From Symsagittifera roscoffensis (lineage: Eukaryota; Xenacoelomorpha; Acoela; Convolutidae): a DNA stretch of 64,000 bases. The position numbers and the translations under genes are program-made. Location of the stretch: NCBI RefSeq assembly GCF_963678635.1, contig NC_087062.1:73313345-73377344 (forward strand), given 5' to 3'. Positions 21,092-30,268 of this stretch are shown piece after piece. Position 1 is the first letter of the stretch; each line of letters starts with the position of its first letter. The notes beneath the pieces are model-generated. The model worked only from the letters and a program-made list of their open reading frames with translations, did no database searches and had not been told where the DNA came from.

Positions 21092-22648
21092 TCATCTCAT
21101 GACTCCCTCGTTGTGCCTTCTTCCTGATGCTGTCAGGCTTCTTGTGTTCATTCGCACCGTGCAAACGGTCAGTACCGCGCAACTGAACTTCTGCCAGAGA
21201 GTAGTGAACAAACACACCATCATTGACTCCCACAGTGCTTCCTGCTCGTCTGATCCTCTGGAGATATCATTCGTCCCAACTAAGACCATCACACTGGGAA
21301 TCTTCCCTGGATTCATCAGTTCCACCATCCGATATAATTGGGCGATCGTCGCGCCTCCAAAGGCCATCACCGTGGTGACCCATGAGGTCCTCAAATTCGA
21401 CAGCACTCTGACTAAGCTGTCTCCCAATATCAGGTGAGATGTCCCGAGTGGTGGTTGCTGCAGGTTCACAGCCGGGCTCCAGGTAGCTTGATTGAAGCAG
21501 GCCCTCGGATCTGTCTCCGGAACTCCCGTGAAATTATACTTCAATTGATTATTCTTCTGCACGTCTATTATACGAGACACTTTCTTCGCTGGCATCTTCC
21601 GTACTTTCCTCTCTGGGATTCTCGGGCTCCCCATGAGTGGTGTCACGTTACTTATCCCTTGTCTGATCACTGTCTGGGAGAGTTGTACTCTGCCCGTATC
21701 GTCAATCGTTCCATAGGGTGCAGTCACCCCGGAACCTGGTGCATTCTTGTTAGCGACCAATCGTCCAGCTGTCTCTATCAGTTTTCTCACTGTCTGTTCT
21801 ACGACGGGATCACCCAAGGTGTCACAAGGATCCGCGATTGTTACTCGGTTCGTCTCTGCTGGAAGCCGTGTCTCCGTTGTTTGACTCATTTCTCGAGGTG
21901 TCAAGAGCTCCATCGGGGACTGCCCACGAGGAATATCCCTTGCAGGTATCACTTTCTCAATCGCCGTTGTCAACGCCGCCTGCTCCGATCGCTCTTTGTA
22001 TTCCTGCCTTAAGCGTTCAATCTCTTGACCCTGCTTTTTGTTGCAGTCTTTAAACAACTTTCTCCACATGTCCCGGTCTTCCTCCATCGCCAGCATGGTC
22101 TTCGTCATATCGTCTAACTCCTTCTCCGTACTTTTCAGCTGATCGTTCATCTCGTCCAGATCTTGTATGGTTTGGTTCGTCTGAACCTTCTGTGTTACTT
22201 TCGCCCTTTTTGGTGGCACAGCTGCTCTCAGTGGTGAACCAGACGAGGTCGCCTCGCTGTTCATCTCCCGATGCATTCTCGTCAGCCCAGGTTTAGGCTT
22301 AGAGGGCATTGGCATCTCACCTGGTTGGTAAGTCCTAGAACTTCCCAATCCAGGCTCATTCGCCAAGTCACTCCCTGAGAGAGCCCCGTTTCTCCACCTC
22401 ATCACTCTCATGTTCGGGCGGTCTAGTACTCCTCTTTCTCCATATGCTGCCATCAACAGGACTTCCGTGGGGCGGTCCCCACGGTTGTCGTGCCCCAAGA
22501 TGTTGATCAGGGCGGTCAGCAACATGACCACCTCTGGGTCCTCCAGAGCGAAGTCTCGTTCGATCAACCGACGATAGATCGCATCTACCATCGGTCCTAC
22601 ATATGCCTCTGCCAGGTCCATCAATTCGTCCAGGTTGAAATTGTCCAT
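21092..22648 (-). CDS. Element B accessory polyprotein N-terminus: coiled coil and SGNH hydrolase blocks I-III
   Basis: The ATG at 22648 (MDNFNLDEL) is chosen because element A has a matching ATG; the open frame itself extends to 22717. After about 120 residues of a conserved N-terminal region, residues around 160-220 form a charged coiled coil (LDEMNDQLKSTEKELDDM). The SGNH hydrolase follows: block I HLILGDSLVRV (near 21424), block II FGGA, block III VLVGTNDISRG (near 21277). The frame is cut by TGA 21092-21094 and a second TGA 21053-21055, with block V beyond. Element A aligns through this stretch without a gap in frame, so both stops look like substitutions. Similar esterase domains are known from ORF1 of CR1-type LINEs; in an LTR element they are unusual. 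Confidence 0.75.
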   Translation of the reverse strand: MDNFNLDELMDLAEAYVGPMVDAIYRRLIERDFALEDPEVVMLLTALINILGHDNRGDRPTEVLLMAAYGERGVLDRPNMRVMRWRNGALSGSDLANEPGLGSSRTYQPGEMPMPSKPKPGLTRMHREMNSEATSSGSPLRAAVPPKRAKVTQKVQTNQTIQDLDEMNDQLKSTEKELDDMTKTMLAMEEDRDMWRKLFKDCNKKQGQEIERLRQEYKERSEQAALTTAIEKVIPARDIPRGQSPMELLTPREMSQTTETRLPAETNRVTIADPCDTLGDPVVEQTVRKLIETAGRLVANKNAPGSGVTAPYGTIDDTGRVQLSQTVIRQGISNVTPLMGSPRIPERKVRKMPAKKVSRIIDVQKNNQLKYNFTGVPETDPRACFNQATWSPAVNLQQPPLGTSHLILGDSLVRVLSNLRTSWVTTVMAFGGATIAQLYRMVELMNPGKIPSVMVLVGTNDISRGSDEQEALWESMMVCLFTTLWQKFSCAVLTVCTVRMNTRSLTASGRRHNEGVMR

Positions 22649-23041
22649 ACTGTTCTTTCCAAGTTTGATTTGATTCGATTTGATAATTTGACTCAAGTGA
22701 GTAATTTCAATGATCAATCAGGATCTAGAAAAGAAATCACGACTGTCACACCTGTCAGTTTCACCTTAACATATATCGTTAAAATTTGCTTAAAGACAGT
22801 TCAGATAAAAAGATATTTATCCTAAAATTTATTAAAATCAATTGGTTTCTAAAATTTTGGAATTCGACCTAAGATTGGACAGTCCAAACTTTGGATCTGT
22901 TCCCAAAATCGTCATTTAGTTGTTCATGGTCACTAACCCCTACTTACCCATGATCTTAATAACCTAACACATGACATAACATAACAAACATATCACCTTT
23001 TACATACTTAGTCTTTGGCCTAACACCCTCTCGCACTTCAC
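22649..23041 (-). promoter_or_regulatory. Element B inter-ORF gap
   Basis: This AT-rich gap of about 390 bp lies between the stop of the macrodomain frame and the accessory ATG, and matches the gap at 2093-2513 of element A in position. It must supply whatever signal expresses the second frame (internal promoter, splice acceptor or reinitiation). I see no convincing core element, and the two gaps are not alike in sequence. Confidence 0.3.
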
Positions 23042-24859
23042 TCAGCCTATACTTAAGTAATATTTCTTATGTAGATATACTTGTATGTTCGTATCGGAGA
23101 ATATCACGTGTACAAGCTCGTACAATTCCCGAGGATGCAGTCTTCCTCTGTTTGGATTGTACACTGGAAGCGAGAGCTCCTTCACGTCCATTTCCACAAG
23201 GAAGTCCCTCAGCCTCGTCAAAGACAAGACTAGATTTTCTGCGTCCAAGTGCTGCTTCTCTGTCGCCCTCGTTACCAAGAAGCATAAGTATTTTCCCGTT
23301 ATCTGCGACACCGCCGGAGGTAAGGCTGCTACGCCCCCTATCCCTGGTCTTTGCTTCCAAAGGAATTCCACGTTTTTGTATTCCCTCTTAAAATCTGCCG
23401 CTAGCGCTGTCCTAAAACTCATGTCTGCGGTGATCGCTATCGCATATGTTCTGTTTGTGAGTATGAAATCACTGTCTGTTAGTATTATGTTACTAGAATA
23501 TTCATTTGGTAAGTTAAAATATGACTCAACTACCCTGCCTATGTCAGGTTTCTTAGGTTCTTCGCCTGTTTCTGCTTCTAAGTCTCCTGTTTCTCTTGTT
23601 ATTCTTAATTTTTTAATTATCAAGTTTTCAGTGTGGGTAAGTCCTACCCCCACTCCCCGGACAAAAATATCCATCGACGTCCCCGTCGATCGCATACCGG
23701 GTATCAAGTCAAGGTTAGAAGCTGGAATGAGTAATCGTCCTTCCTGGGCAGCCCAGGAAGGATCATCTCGTTCAGTCTTGATGTATTTCATGCTTTCACG
23801 ATCTACGTCTTGAATCGTGACGCTGGTCTCCTCTGGATCCGAGGTCGTTTCATTCAGCCACTCTAAGACACGCAGGTTCGTCAGGTCTTGTTCATATGAC
23901 TGCTGTCGCTCATCGTCGAATTCTACCTCGGGTTTCGACCAGTCATCAACCCACTCATCGTTGTGATCATCGACTATGTCAATGTCTTGTGACACAGTTA
24001 TTTCCTCTAAACCCACTACTTCCTCCACTATTTTCTTTAGATCTATCCTATCCACTACAAAGTCGTCACCGTAAGGATTGTATTTCTTTCTTGGTCTCGT
24101 CCCGTCCTTCTGACGAGTCTGCATCGTGAACGGAAGATCTGGTTCCAAGTTCTTGGGAACCTCTGTCTGTTCGGAATCCTGCCAATCTTCCTCTGCGTAG
24201 GGTAAGGTTTCATCGTCCGCTTCGATCCGTTCGTTTATATCCAGGTCCAGCGGTGTATCTGTACCATCCTCTACAATTTCGTTTCCATCGTTCTTCTCCC
24301 TGTTGCCTTTTTCATTGACCTCACAAGCAGGATCCATCATTAGATAATCCCCTTCTACCATGTCTGCAGGTATACACCAATCTTCTGTCGATGGATTGTG
24401 TGGCTTGATGTTCTCGTAGTGGGCGGCTCGGCCAGTACTCAGTCTACAAAAGCGTCCCTCTTGGTGCACCTCTGTAATCATGAAGGGTCCCCTCCACTTC
24501 TTTAAAAGCTTCTTTGTCCCTTTCGGTGGTTTAACGTTCTGAAATACCCTTACGTAGTCTCCCACCGAGTAAGCCTTTGCACCAGCTGCTTTCTTGTGGA
24601 ATCTTTTTCTCTGCCTTGCCTGTGCCTGCTGAGTGTTTCTTCTACACAAATCGTTTAACTCCTGTTGGCGTCTGATCACATCCCTCACGTATACCTGTGG
24701 GGACGTTTTCTTTCCCTCATATTCTGGGTAGAAGAAGGTTAAGGGTAAAGACTTTTCGTCTCCAGTTAGCATCATGTGTGGACTGACTCCAGTGGTGGAG
24801 TGTTGCGTGCTATTATATGCCCCCATCACCTGTGGAAGGTATCTGTCCCAATCGGTCAT
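23042..24859 (-). CDS. pol: Element B Pol C-terminus: integrase GPF module, acidic linker, TARG1-like macrodomain
   Basis: The frame starts right after a TAA (24860-24862) that replaces the tyrosine found in element A. Residues 1-165 are the integrase C-terminal domain with KKWRGPFMITEV. Residues 165-400 are an acidic linker. Residues 458-600 (about 23058-23488) form a macrodomain: ITDSDFIL-like strand, AITADMSFRTALAADFKREY helix, GKYLCFLVTR strand, SLTRLRDFLVE helix, ELSLPVYNPNRG strand and loop, and LVHVIFSDTNIQVYL at the end. These align to TARG1/OARD1 (a terminal ADP-ribose protein glycohydrolase) in several long ungapped blocks. The catalytic lysine and the aspartate of the GCGLD loop are replaced here (R or other, and G). 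The glycine-rich MGAGIA loop reads FRTALA. Binding or a decayed function is therefore more likely than catalysis. Confidence 0.75.
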   Translation of the reverse strand: MTDWDRYLPQVMGAYNSTQHSTTGVSPHMMLTGDEKSLPLTFFYPEYEGKKTSPQVYVRDVIRRQQELNDLCRRNTQQAQARQRKRFHKKAAGAKAYSVGDYVRVFQNVKPPKGTKKLLKKWRGPFMITEVHQEGRFCRLSTGRAAHYENIKPHNPSTEDWCIPADMVEGDYLMMDPACEVNEKGNREKNDGNEIVEDGTDTPLDLDINERIEADDETLPYAEEDWQDSEQTEVPKNLEPDLPFTMQTRQKDGTRPRKKYNPYGDDFVVDRIDLKKIVEEVVGLEEITVSQDIDIVDDHNDEWVDDWSKPEVEFDDERQQSYEQDLTNLRVLEWLNETTSDPEETSVTIQDVDRESMKYIKTERDDPSWAAQEGRLLIPASNLDLIPGMRSTGTSMDIFVRGVGVGLTHTENLIIKKLRITRETGDLEAETGEEPKKPDIGRVVESYFNLPNEYSSNIILTDSDFILTNRTYAIAITADMSFRTALAADFKREYKNVEFLWKQRPGIGGVAALPPAVSQITGKYLCFLVTRATEKQHLDAENLVLSLTRLRDFLVEMDVKELSLPVYNPNRGRLHPRELYELVHVIFSDTNIQVYLHKKYYLSIG

Positions 24860-24862
24860 TTA

Positions 24863-25078
24863 CCTGGAACAATATACTCTCAGCATCGACACTAACGTCC
24901 TATTCTGTCTTTCCACTAAACCATTCGTTTGAGGGTGGTATGTCGTGGAGTGAGCCTGAGCGACCTGTGAGCGTCTCATAAGCTCTTTCGTAAGCTCTCC
25001 TACGAAAGCTGTTCCATTGTCCGATTGAAACGTCATCGGACAACCATGTCTTGCTATCCATGTATTGATCAGGTGGTA
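24863..25078 (-). pseudogene. pol: Element B integrase core fragment in shifted frame
   Basis: Read in the frame of the downstream macrodomain piece, this stretch encodes CPMTFQSDNGTAF and TNGLVERQNRT. These carry the second Asp and the Glu of the integrase triad at the same 35-residue spacing as in element A. It is separated from the N-terminal integrase half by a deletion of about 50 bases plus a frame change near 25075-25082, and from its C-terminal domain by a TAA. Confidence 0.8.
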
Positions 25079-26324
25079 ATTTCGTAAAATGATCTATCAT
25101 GACCAGCACCTGGTTGTAACCATTGTCTGTCATGCATATCTTTTGGTGATCTATTTGCACCACCTCGTTGAATTCAGACGACTCAATCGATTGTAAAGGA
25201 AATCGCAACTTCCTAGGATCCTTGACCTGTTGGCATGACAGACATGCTGTCACCCATTTCTCGCATGCCTTTTTCATCCCAGGCCACTCAAAGCGCTTCA
25301 GGATCCTCTGATATACTTTGTCAATCCCCTGATGGCCCATTTGATCATGTGACCTGAACACTAGTTCTGTCTGATAGAGTTGAGGTAATACTATCGCGTT
25401 ATACTTGTACAGGACTCTGTCTTCCTCCCTTCTTTTGCAAGCTACAATTCCGTCCTTGTTCAAATATAATCTCCCTTCCTTCTGCATGAAGTATTGTCTC
25501 AGGATGCGATAACTATCTTCCTCGAGGTCCCCTTTATCCGGAGAACCATTCTCGATCCACCTTTTCAGGTTGCTTGTCATGCGATCATTTCTCTGCGCCC
25601 TTAGAAGGTCCGAGAGTCTGTATCTCGCCTTCAAGTACGTCTTCATGACCCTCATCTGACTATTCAGCTCGTTGGGTTGATGTGTGTCTTCTTCCATCTT
25701 AACGCACCAAATCTTCGCCAACGGTTGTGTTTCTTGTTCAAACGGCAGAAGATCAGTCCTGACTACCGCTTTCTGCGGCAATAGGCTTATCGAACGTTTC
25801 GATACCGCTATTGTCTCCAAGTCATCCGCTGCGTTATCAAAGACTCTTTCGCTCGGTATCAGGTAGCGATCGCTGTCCGGATCCTTGTACACCTCTCTGT
25901 CCAGGTCTCTTGCCCGAGTTTCCACTAGTATCGTGTGTAATGCCAGTTCTGACAGTTCTGATCCCGAGTTCGAATTCCTGTCTGAGTAGGTGTCCATTCT
26001 TGAGCTTTCTGAATTATCATCCGTCGAGGGTGTTGTGCTGGAGACTGCACGCTCCTCCAGATCATGTCTGTACTTTCTTCGCATCCATCTGAACTCCCCG
26101 GACAAAACCTTGTTCTCTAGGTCCTGTTTCTCATCAGGAATTTTCTCGTCTATCTCGGACTCCCGGGACAAATTTACTTGTCCCGAGTGTTGATCTAGTG
26201 ATCGCTGGTGATACTCCTGATCCTTCTCCCCGGACAAATAGTCTTGCAGCAGATTTTGTTCTACAACTTCACCCTCTTTATCCCGGTCAACAAAGGTGAC
26301 GGTTTTCTTTTGCTTGCTGCTCTC
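24900..26324 (-). pseudogene. pol: Element B Pol linker and integrase N-terminal half
   Basis: The frame opens after TAG 26325-26327. About 200 charged residues precede the integrase zinc-binding domain, with SHDQMGH as the HH pair and ACLSCQQV as the CC pair. The first catalytic Asp sits in VVQIDHQKI (about residue 363). After IDHFTKL the true protein is lost: the residues equivalent to AEAVPCQTASAEET of element A are deleted, and the frame shifts into a nonsense tail that ends at 24900. The copy therefore cannot make an uninterrupted integrase. Confidence 0.8.
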
Positions 26325-26798
26325 CTATTCTTTCTGTCCGTATGAGGTACTGGTTAAAATCTCTTGGGGTATTGAGGATACTAGTTGCTGAACTATTTTC
26401 CTACAATCTCTCTCGTTCTCTTCGTGCTGTCGTCTAGACGGTATGATCTTCACTTTCTCTCTGACCGCTAGCGATGCCACTGCTGCTGTCCACTCGGGGT
26501 CATCTCTGGTCACTTCTCTTTCTAACAATCCACCCAGCGTCCGCATCATATGTGGTGTGACTTGCACCGTTTTATCCAATAATGAGAGGCTGTTTATATT
26601 CATGCGAGAGAGTTCTTGCTGGACCAGGTTCGAGCGCAGCAGCAAATCCAACGGGACCGGGTCCTCCTTGGACAGGATCTTTATCTCGGCTGCTTTCTCT
26701 ACAGGTAACTCAGGATGTCCTGGATTTGGATGTCCAGACTTATCCAACCATCTCGTTAAGGGAAGCGCTTCATAAGTTTCTTTGTCCAGAAACGAGAA
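26325..26798 (-). CDS. pol: Element B Pol linker between RNase H and integrase
   Basis: This stretch is in frame with the protease-RT-RNase H segment and is bounded by TGA 26799-26801 and TAG 26325-26327. It encodes a roughly 155-residue linker with RWLDKSGHPNPGHPELPVEK and LDLLLRSNLVQQEL. No catalytic motif is present. Because upstream and downstream pieces share the frame, the two stops are most simply point mutations in one continuous Pol. Confidence 0.7.
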   Translation of the reverse strand, partial: FSFLDKETYEALPLTRWLDKSGHPNPGHPELPVEKAAEIKILSKEDPVPLDLLLRSNLVQQELSRMNINSLSLLDKTVQVTPHMMRTLGGLLEREVTRDDPEWTAAVASLAVREKVKIIPSRRQHEENERDCRKIVQQLVSSIPQEILTSTSYGQKE

Positions 26799-29738
26799 TC
26801 ACTCCTTTATTTCCGCCTGATTGGCCTGCTTCTGCTCCAATCTTTCATAGAACTCAGTTTTCTTGCTGAGGCTGTCAGCATTCTGGTGTTTATCACGCAT
26901 CCTATGTTCGATTATCATATGGTAGCCATCCAATCTTACTATCCATCTACCAATATAACTCTGATCCATCGAGTAGGTTTTCAACCAGGATAACGCTCTG
27001 TTGTCCACGCGTAACTTGAAGGGAGCGCTCCCCAAGTATGCACGGTACTTTTCCACAAAGGTGACTACTGCAAACATCTCTGCTTTTGGTGCGCCATATT
27101 TCATCTCTGTGTCACTCAAGACCGTGCTGCCGTATGCAATGGGACGGAGAACTGTTCTTCCGTTCCATTCTTGCTCTTGATGCAAGATTCCTGAGATGGC
27201 CACCACCGATGCATCTGTGTCGAGAACATACATGCCCTTTTCTGTAGGCATGCCCAGCACTGGCGCTTCGCACAGTTCCCGCTTTATGTTCTCGAAAGCA
27301 ACCTGTGCCTCATCGTTCCATTCGAACTTCTTTCCTTTGTTGCGCATCAGCTTCTGCATCGGATACACCTTGTCCGCATATCCTTTAATGAATTCTCGGT
27401 AGTAATTGGCAAACCCTAGGAAGCTCATGAGCTGTGTGTCCGTTCTGGGAGCTTTCCATGTCAACACTGCTTCCGTTGCTTCCGGGTCCGGCCTCACACC
27501 ATGCCTATCCACCATTCTTCCTAGGTACTTTGTCGAATCCCTAAGGATTTCACATTTCGATGGTTTGCACTTTAATCCTGCTCTTTTCATACATCCAAAG
27601 ACCTCATCGAGCCTGTCAATGTGGTCTTCCAGGGTCGGTGTCGCTATGACCACGTCATCCACGTAACACATCACGAGATTCCCGTACTTCTTGGTCACTC
27701 TCGTCAAAGCCTGAGCCATCAGTCTTTGAAAAGTGGCCGTTGCATTGCACAAGCCGAAGGGCATCCTCTTCCACTGGTACAATCCCAATTCACACGCGAA
27801 TCCGGTTTTCTCTCTGTCCTTCTTTCGCAGAGGGACCTGCCAGAAGGCAGAACCTAAGTCCAATGTGGTGAAGAACTTGGCATCACCAAGTTTAGATAGG
27901 CTCTCGTCTATTCGCGGTATCGGGTACGCATCTTCAATCGTTACCGCGTTCAGGTAACGAAAGTCGCAACAAAATCTGAGCTGCCCCCCTTTCTTTTTCG
28001 CCATGACTACCCCGCAAGCCCACGGCGATTTCGAGGGTTCTATCATGTCGTATTCAAGCAACATTTCTATTTCCGCTCGGCACGCTTCCGATTTATGCGG
28101 CGTCATTCGCCTTGCGCCTTCCCTATGGGGAACGGCGCCCTCTTCTAGTTCGATTTCGTGTTCGACGAAATTACAGCAACGGATGTCCGCCTTATGTTTT
28201 GAAAATACTTCGGCGTTCCGATTTAGGAGGTCCCGCAATTTTTCGAAATCTCCCTCACCTATTTTTCCTTTTAAATGTTCTATCTCTGGCAAAACCGGTT
28301 TGTCAGATTCTAGTTCGTATGACGAGGGGCGTTCCGGAAAATTCGAGCAGCTTGACAAGCCGTCGTCCGTTTCGGATGTCATTGAAAACAATTTATGAAT
28401 AGATTTTAATTCATTGATTCTCTTTAAAATTTTATCTTTATTGGCATGATAAGGACAGTCTTTCACACTATATTTCTTCAAGTTTTGTGTCTCCTCATAG
28501 TCGGCCCTCATCGGCAAAGCGTAGCCAAGCTTCTTTCCACGCTGGATTGAAACCGTGGTGTCCAGTGTGTTCAACACACTGACACACAGTCCGTTTCGCG
28601 TTACCGAGAAGCTCCGGCCTAAAATCACCGAACTCTGACTATTTGGATTCGGTACCAAGCAAACCTGTTTACTATCACTTAACGAATTTAAATTTCTCAT
28701 TCTAAAAATTGCTACTACAGCTTGTCCTGGTTGTAATTTTACTTTTCTATCCAAAAAAACTGGTACCTTATTTTCGTCTGTTTTTAACCTATTAATTGGT
28801 CTCTTAACATACTTTCGGTCCGGGTTTCTAATCCGTATTAGACCGTTATTCAAGTCAATCATCACGTCAAAATTCCTGACAAAATCTCTGCCCAAGATGA
28901 ATTGGTCGGTGTCAACCAGATTCTCTACCACCAGGAAGCTCATCCAAAGATCTCGTCCTCCCATGTGAAGGACCGTTATCGGTGTTCTTCCGGCTACGTA
29001 GATGGCTCCTCGATTTGCGGCGGCCAGTCGGAGATTCGTAGGTATCAGATCTTCCCGCGTGAAGCCCAATCTTTCCCAAGTTTTTATCGGCATCACACTC
29101 ACCACCGCTCCTGTGTCCAGAAGCCCTGTGACTCCGATTTTTGTTCCGTTGGTGTCGAGCAGATGTGCTGTCACATCTGCTTCATATCCAATGTGTACCG
29201 CGTCTTGTTCCATCATGGCATCATGGCCTATCCTGCGGACTTTGAGTTCCTCTTCACCCAAATAGATCTGCCCCATTTGGTCATCATCTGTTGTTACATA
29301 AGTCCTGGTGTAGATACTGATTCCATCCACATTCAGCATTATTTGATACGGCCCATAGACCTCCAAGTAGCGTCCATGAAGTTTCTTCATGCGAGGGCCA
29401 CCCGTCGTTAGTAGTGCTCGCACAGCTCTCGACTCGGTGCGTGGCTCCACCTGCCTCAGATAATCTGCACATGTGTCCAAATGCATTAAAGTGAACTCTG
29501 ATGGTTCACTCAGATTTCTTATTACCTGGTGTCCAGCCACTGAGAATATCGACTGTATCTTCTTCCCCTGCGGCGCCATGCCGAACCTCTTACCGGAGAT
29601 CACTTTAAGTTTCATATCTAAACTGCTTGGTGTTTTCGTCTCCTCGAACTCCGTTGCTTCGAAGGTATTCCGTTGCTCCTGAAGCTTTTCATTTTCCAGT
29701 TCAAGTTCCACTTTTTGTTCGATCTCTTTCGTCACCAA
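26799..29738 (-). CDS. pol: Element B protease, reverse transcriptase and RNase H
   Basis: This is the catalytic core of the Pol polyprotein. A retropepsin-like aspartic protease is marked by GLLDTGAVVSVMP (residues about 206-217). Reverse transcriptase spans about residues 520-720, with LDLGSAFWQVPL, QRMPFGL-like KRMPFGLCNA and the active-site CYVDDVV (692-695 for YVDD). RNase H follows, with VLDTDASVVAISG (about 838-850), KAEMFAV and VDNRALSWL. The pol frame stays open further upstream and overlaps the nucleocapsid frame near 29840 in the -1 register, as expected for programmed -1 frameshifting, although I saw no canonical slippery heptamer. It ends at TGA 26799-26801. The arrangement PR-RT-RH-IN is that of Ty3/gypsy (Metaviridae). 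Confidence 0.93.
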   Translation of the reverse strand: MVTKEIEQKVELELENEKLQEQRNTFEATEFEETKTPSSLDMKLKVISGKRFGMAPQGKKIQSIFSVAGHQVIRNLSEPSEFTLMHLDTCADYLRQVEPRTESRAVRALLTTGGPRMKKLHGRYLEVYGPYQIMLNVDGISIYTRTYVTTDDDQMGQIYLGEEELKVRRIGHDAMMEQDAVHIGYEADVTAHLLDTNGTKIGVTGLLDTGAVVSVMPIKTWERLGFTREDLIPTNLRLAAANRGAIYVAGRTPITVLHMGGRDLWMSFLVVENLVDTDQFILGRDFVRNFDVMIDLNNGLIRIRNPDRKYVKRPINRLKTDENKVPVFLDRKVKLQPGQAVVAIFRMRNLNSLSDSKQVCLVPNPNSQSSVILGRSFSVTRNGLCVSVLNTLDTTVSIQRGKKLGYALPMRADYEETQNLKKYSVKDCPYHANKDKILKRINELKSIHKLFSMTSETDDGLSSCSNFPERPSSYELESDKPVLPEIEHLKGKIGEGDFEKLRDLLNRNAEVFSKHKADIRCCNFVEHEIELEEGAVPHREGARRMTPHKSEACRAEIEMLLEYDMIEPSKSPWACGVVMAKKKGGQLRFCCDFRYLNAVTIEDAYPIPRIDESLSKLGDAKFFTTLDLGSAFWQVPLRKKDREKTGFACELGLYQWKRMPFGLCNATATFQRLMAQALTRVTKKYGNLVMCYVDDVVIATPTLEDHIDRLDEVFGCMKRAGLKCKPSKCEILRDSTKYLGRMVDRHGVRPDPEATEAVLTWKAPRTDTQLMSFLGFANYYREFIKGYADKVYPMQKLMRNKGKKFEWNDEAQVAFENIKRELCEAPVLGMPTEKGMYVLDTDASVVAISGILHQEQEWNGRTVLRPIAYGSTVLSDTEMKYGAPKAEMFAVVTFVEKYRAYLGSAPFKLRVDNRALSWLKTYSMDQSYIGRWIVRLDGYHMIIEHRMRDKHQNADSLSKKTEFYERLEQKQANQAEIKE

Positions 29739-29839
29739 TTCCTGTTGTACTCTATTTAGAGCATCCCTTGCGGCTGCCTTATAATCGATCTTGAAGTCCT
29801 CAGCCTTAGTTGCTGGTTCCGGCTCATGTGTCTCCCCTG

Positions 29840-30268
29840 TTACCGCTTCATTTTCTTTGCCGCCAGCTCTTGAGGTTTGTCCTTTCTGCGTGCCTCCGCT
29901 TCACTCAAAAGTCGAGCTTTGCTGGCTTTCACTCCTGACAAAGCTTCTTCATGTCTTGGATGCTTGATGTCTGCCACTGCATCCCAGAATTGCGGACAAT
30001 CTGATTTAAAATGACCTTCCAAGTTGCAAAAGAAACACCTCGGGCCAAATTTCGCTATTACTCCTCTCATGAAATCCTCATGGTCCAATTCTGACACATC
30101 TTCGTCCTCGAGGCTAAAGCCTATTGCTTTCATGCCTTTTTTGTAAGCTGGGCATGCTGACACATGATGGTCTGTTGAACTGCAATTAGCACAAGAGCGT
30201 CTCTTGTCCATATCATCCCTCGGTTTGTACCAATTGTTCCCTTGGTTTGCTGTTCCGTTGTTAAAATT
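29840..30268 (-). CDS. gag: Element B nucleocapsid with two CCHC zinc knuckles
   Basis: The product binds genomic RNA during packaging. Two zinc knuckles of the form C-x2-C-x4-H-x4-C are visible, CANCSSTDHHVSAC and CFFCNLEGHFKSDC. The segment is in the same frame as the gag frame upstream and is separated from it only by a TGA (30269-30271), so it is the natural C-terminus of Gag. It ends at TAA 29840-29842, just inside the overlap with pol. Confidence 0.88.
   Translation of the reverse strand, partial: NFNNGTANQGNNWYKPRDDMDKRRSCANCSSTDHHVSACPAYKKGMKAIGFSLEDEDVSELDHEDFMRGVIAKFGPRCFFCNLEGHFKSDCPQFWDAVADIKHPRHEEALSGVKASKARLLSEAEARRKDKPQELAAKKMKR

Noticed and set aside
21053-21094. TGA read as tryptophan (altered genetic code)
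   Set aside because: Host genes and both elements use TGG for Trp, GON4L ends at TGA, and TAG and TAA interrupt the same frame elsewhere.
29840-29860. Slippery heptamer for gag-pol frameshifting near GCAAAGAAAATG
   Set aside because: The overlap is in the -1 register as expected, but no sequence of the X-XXY-YYZ form is present in the right phase.
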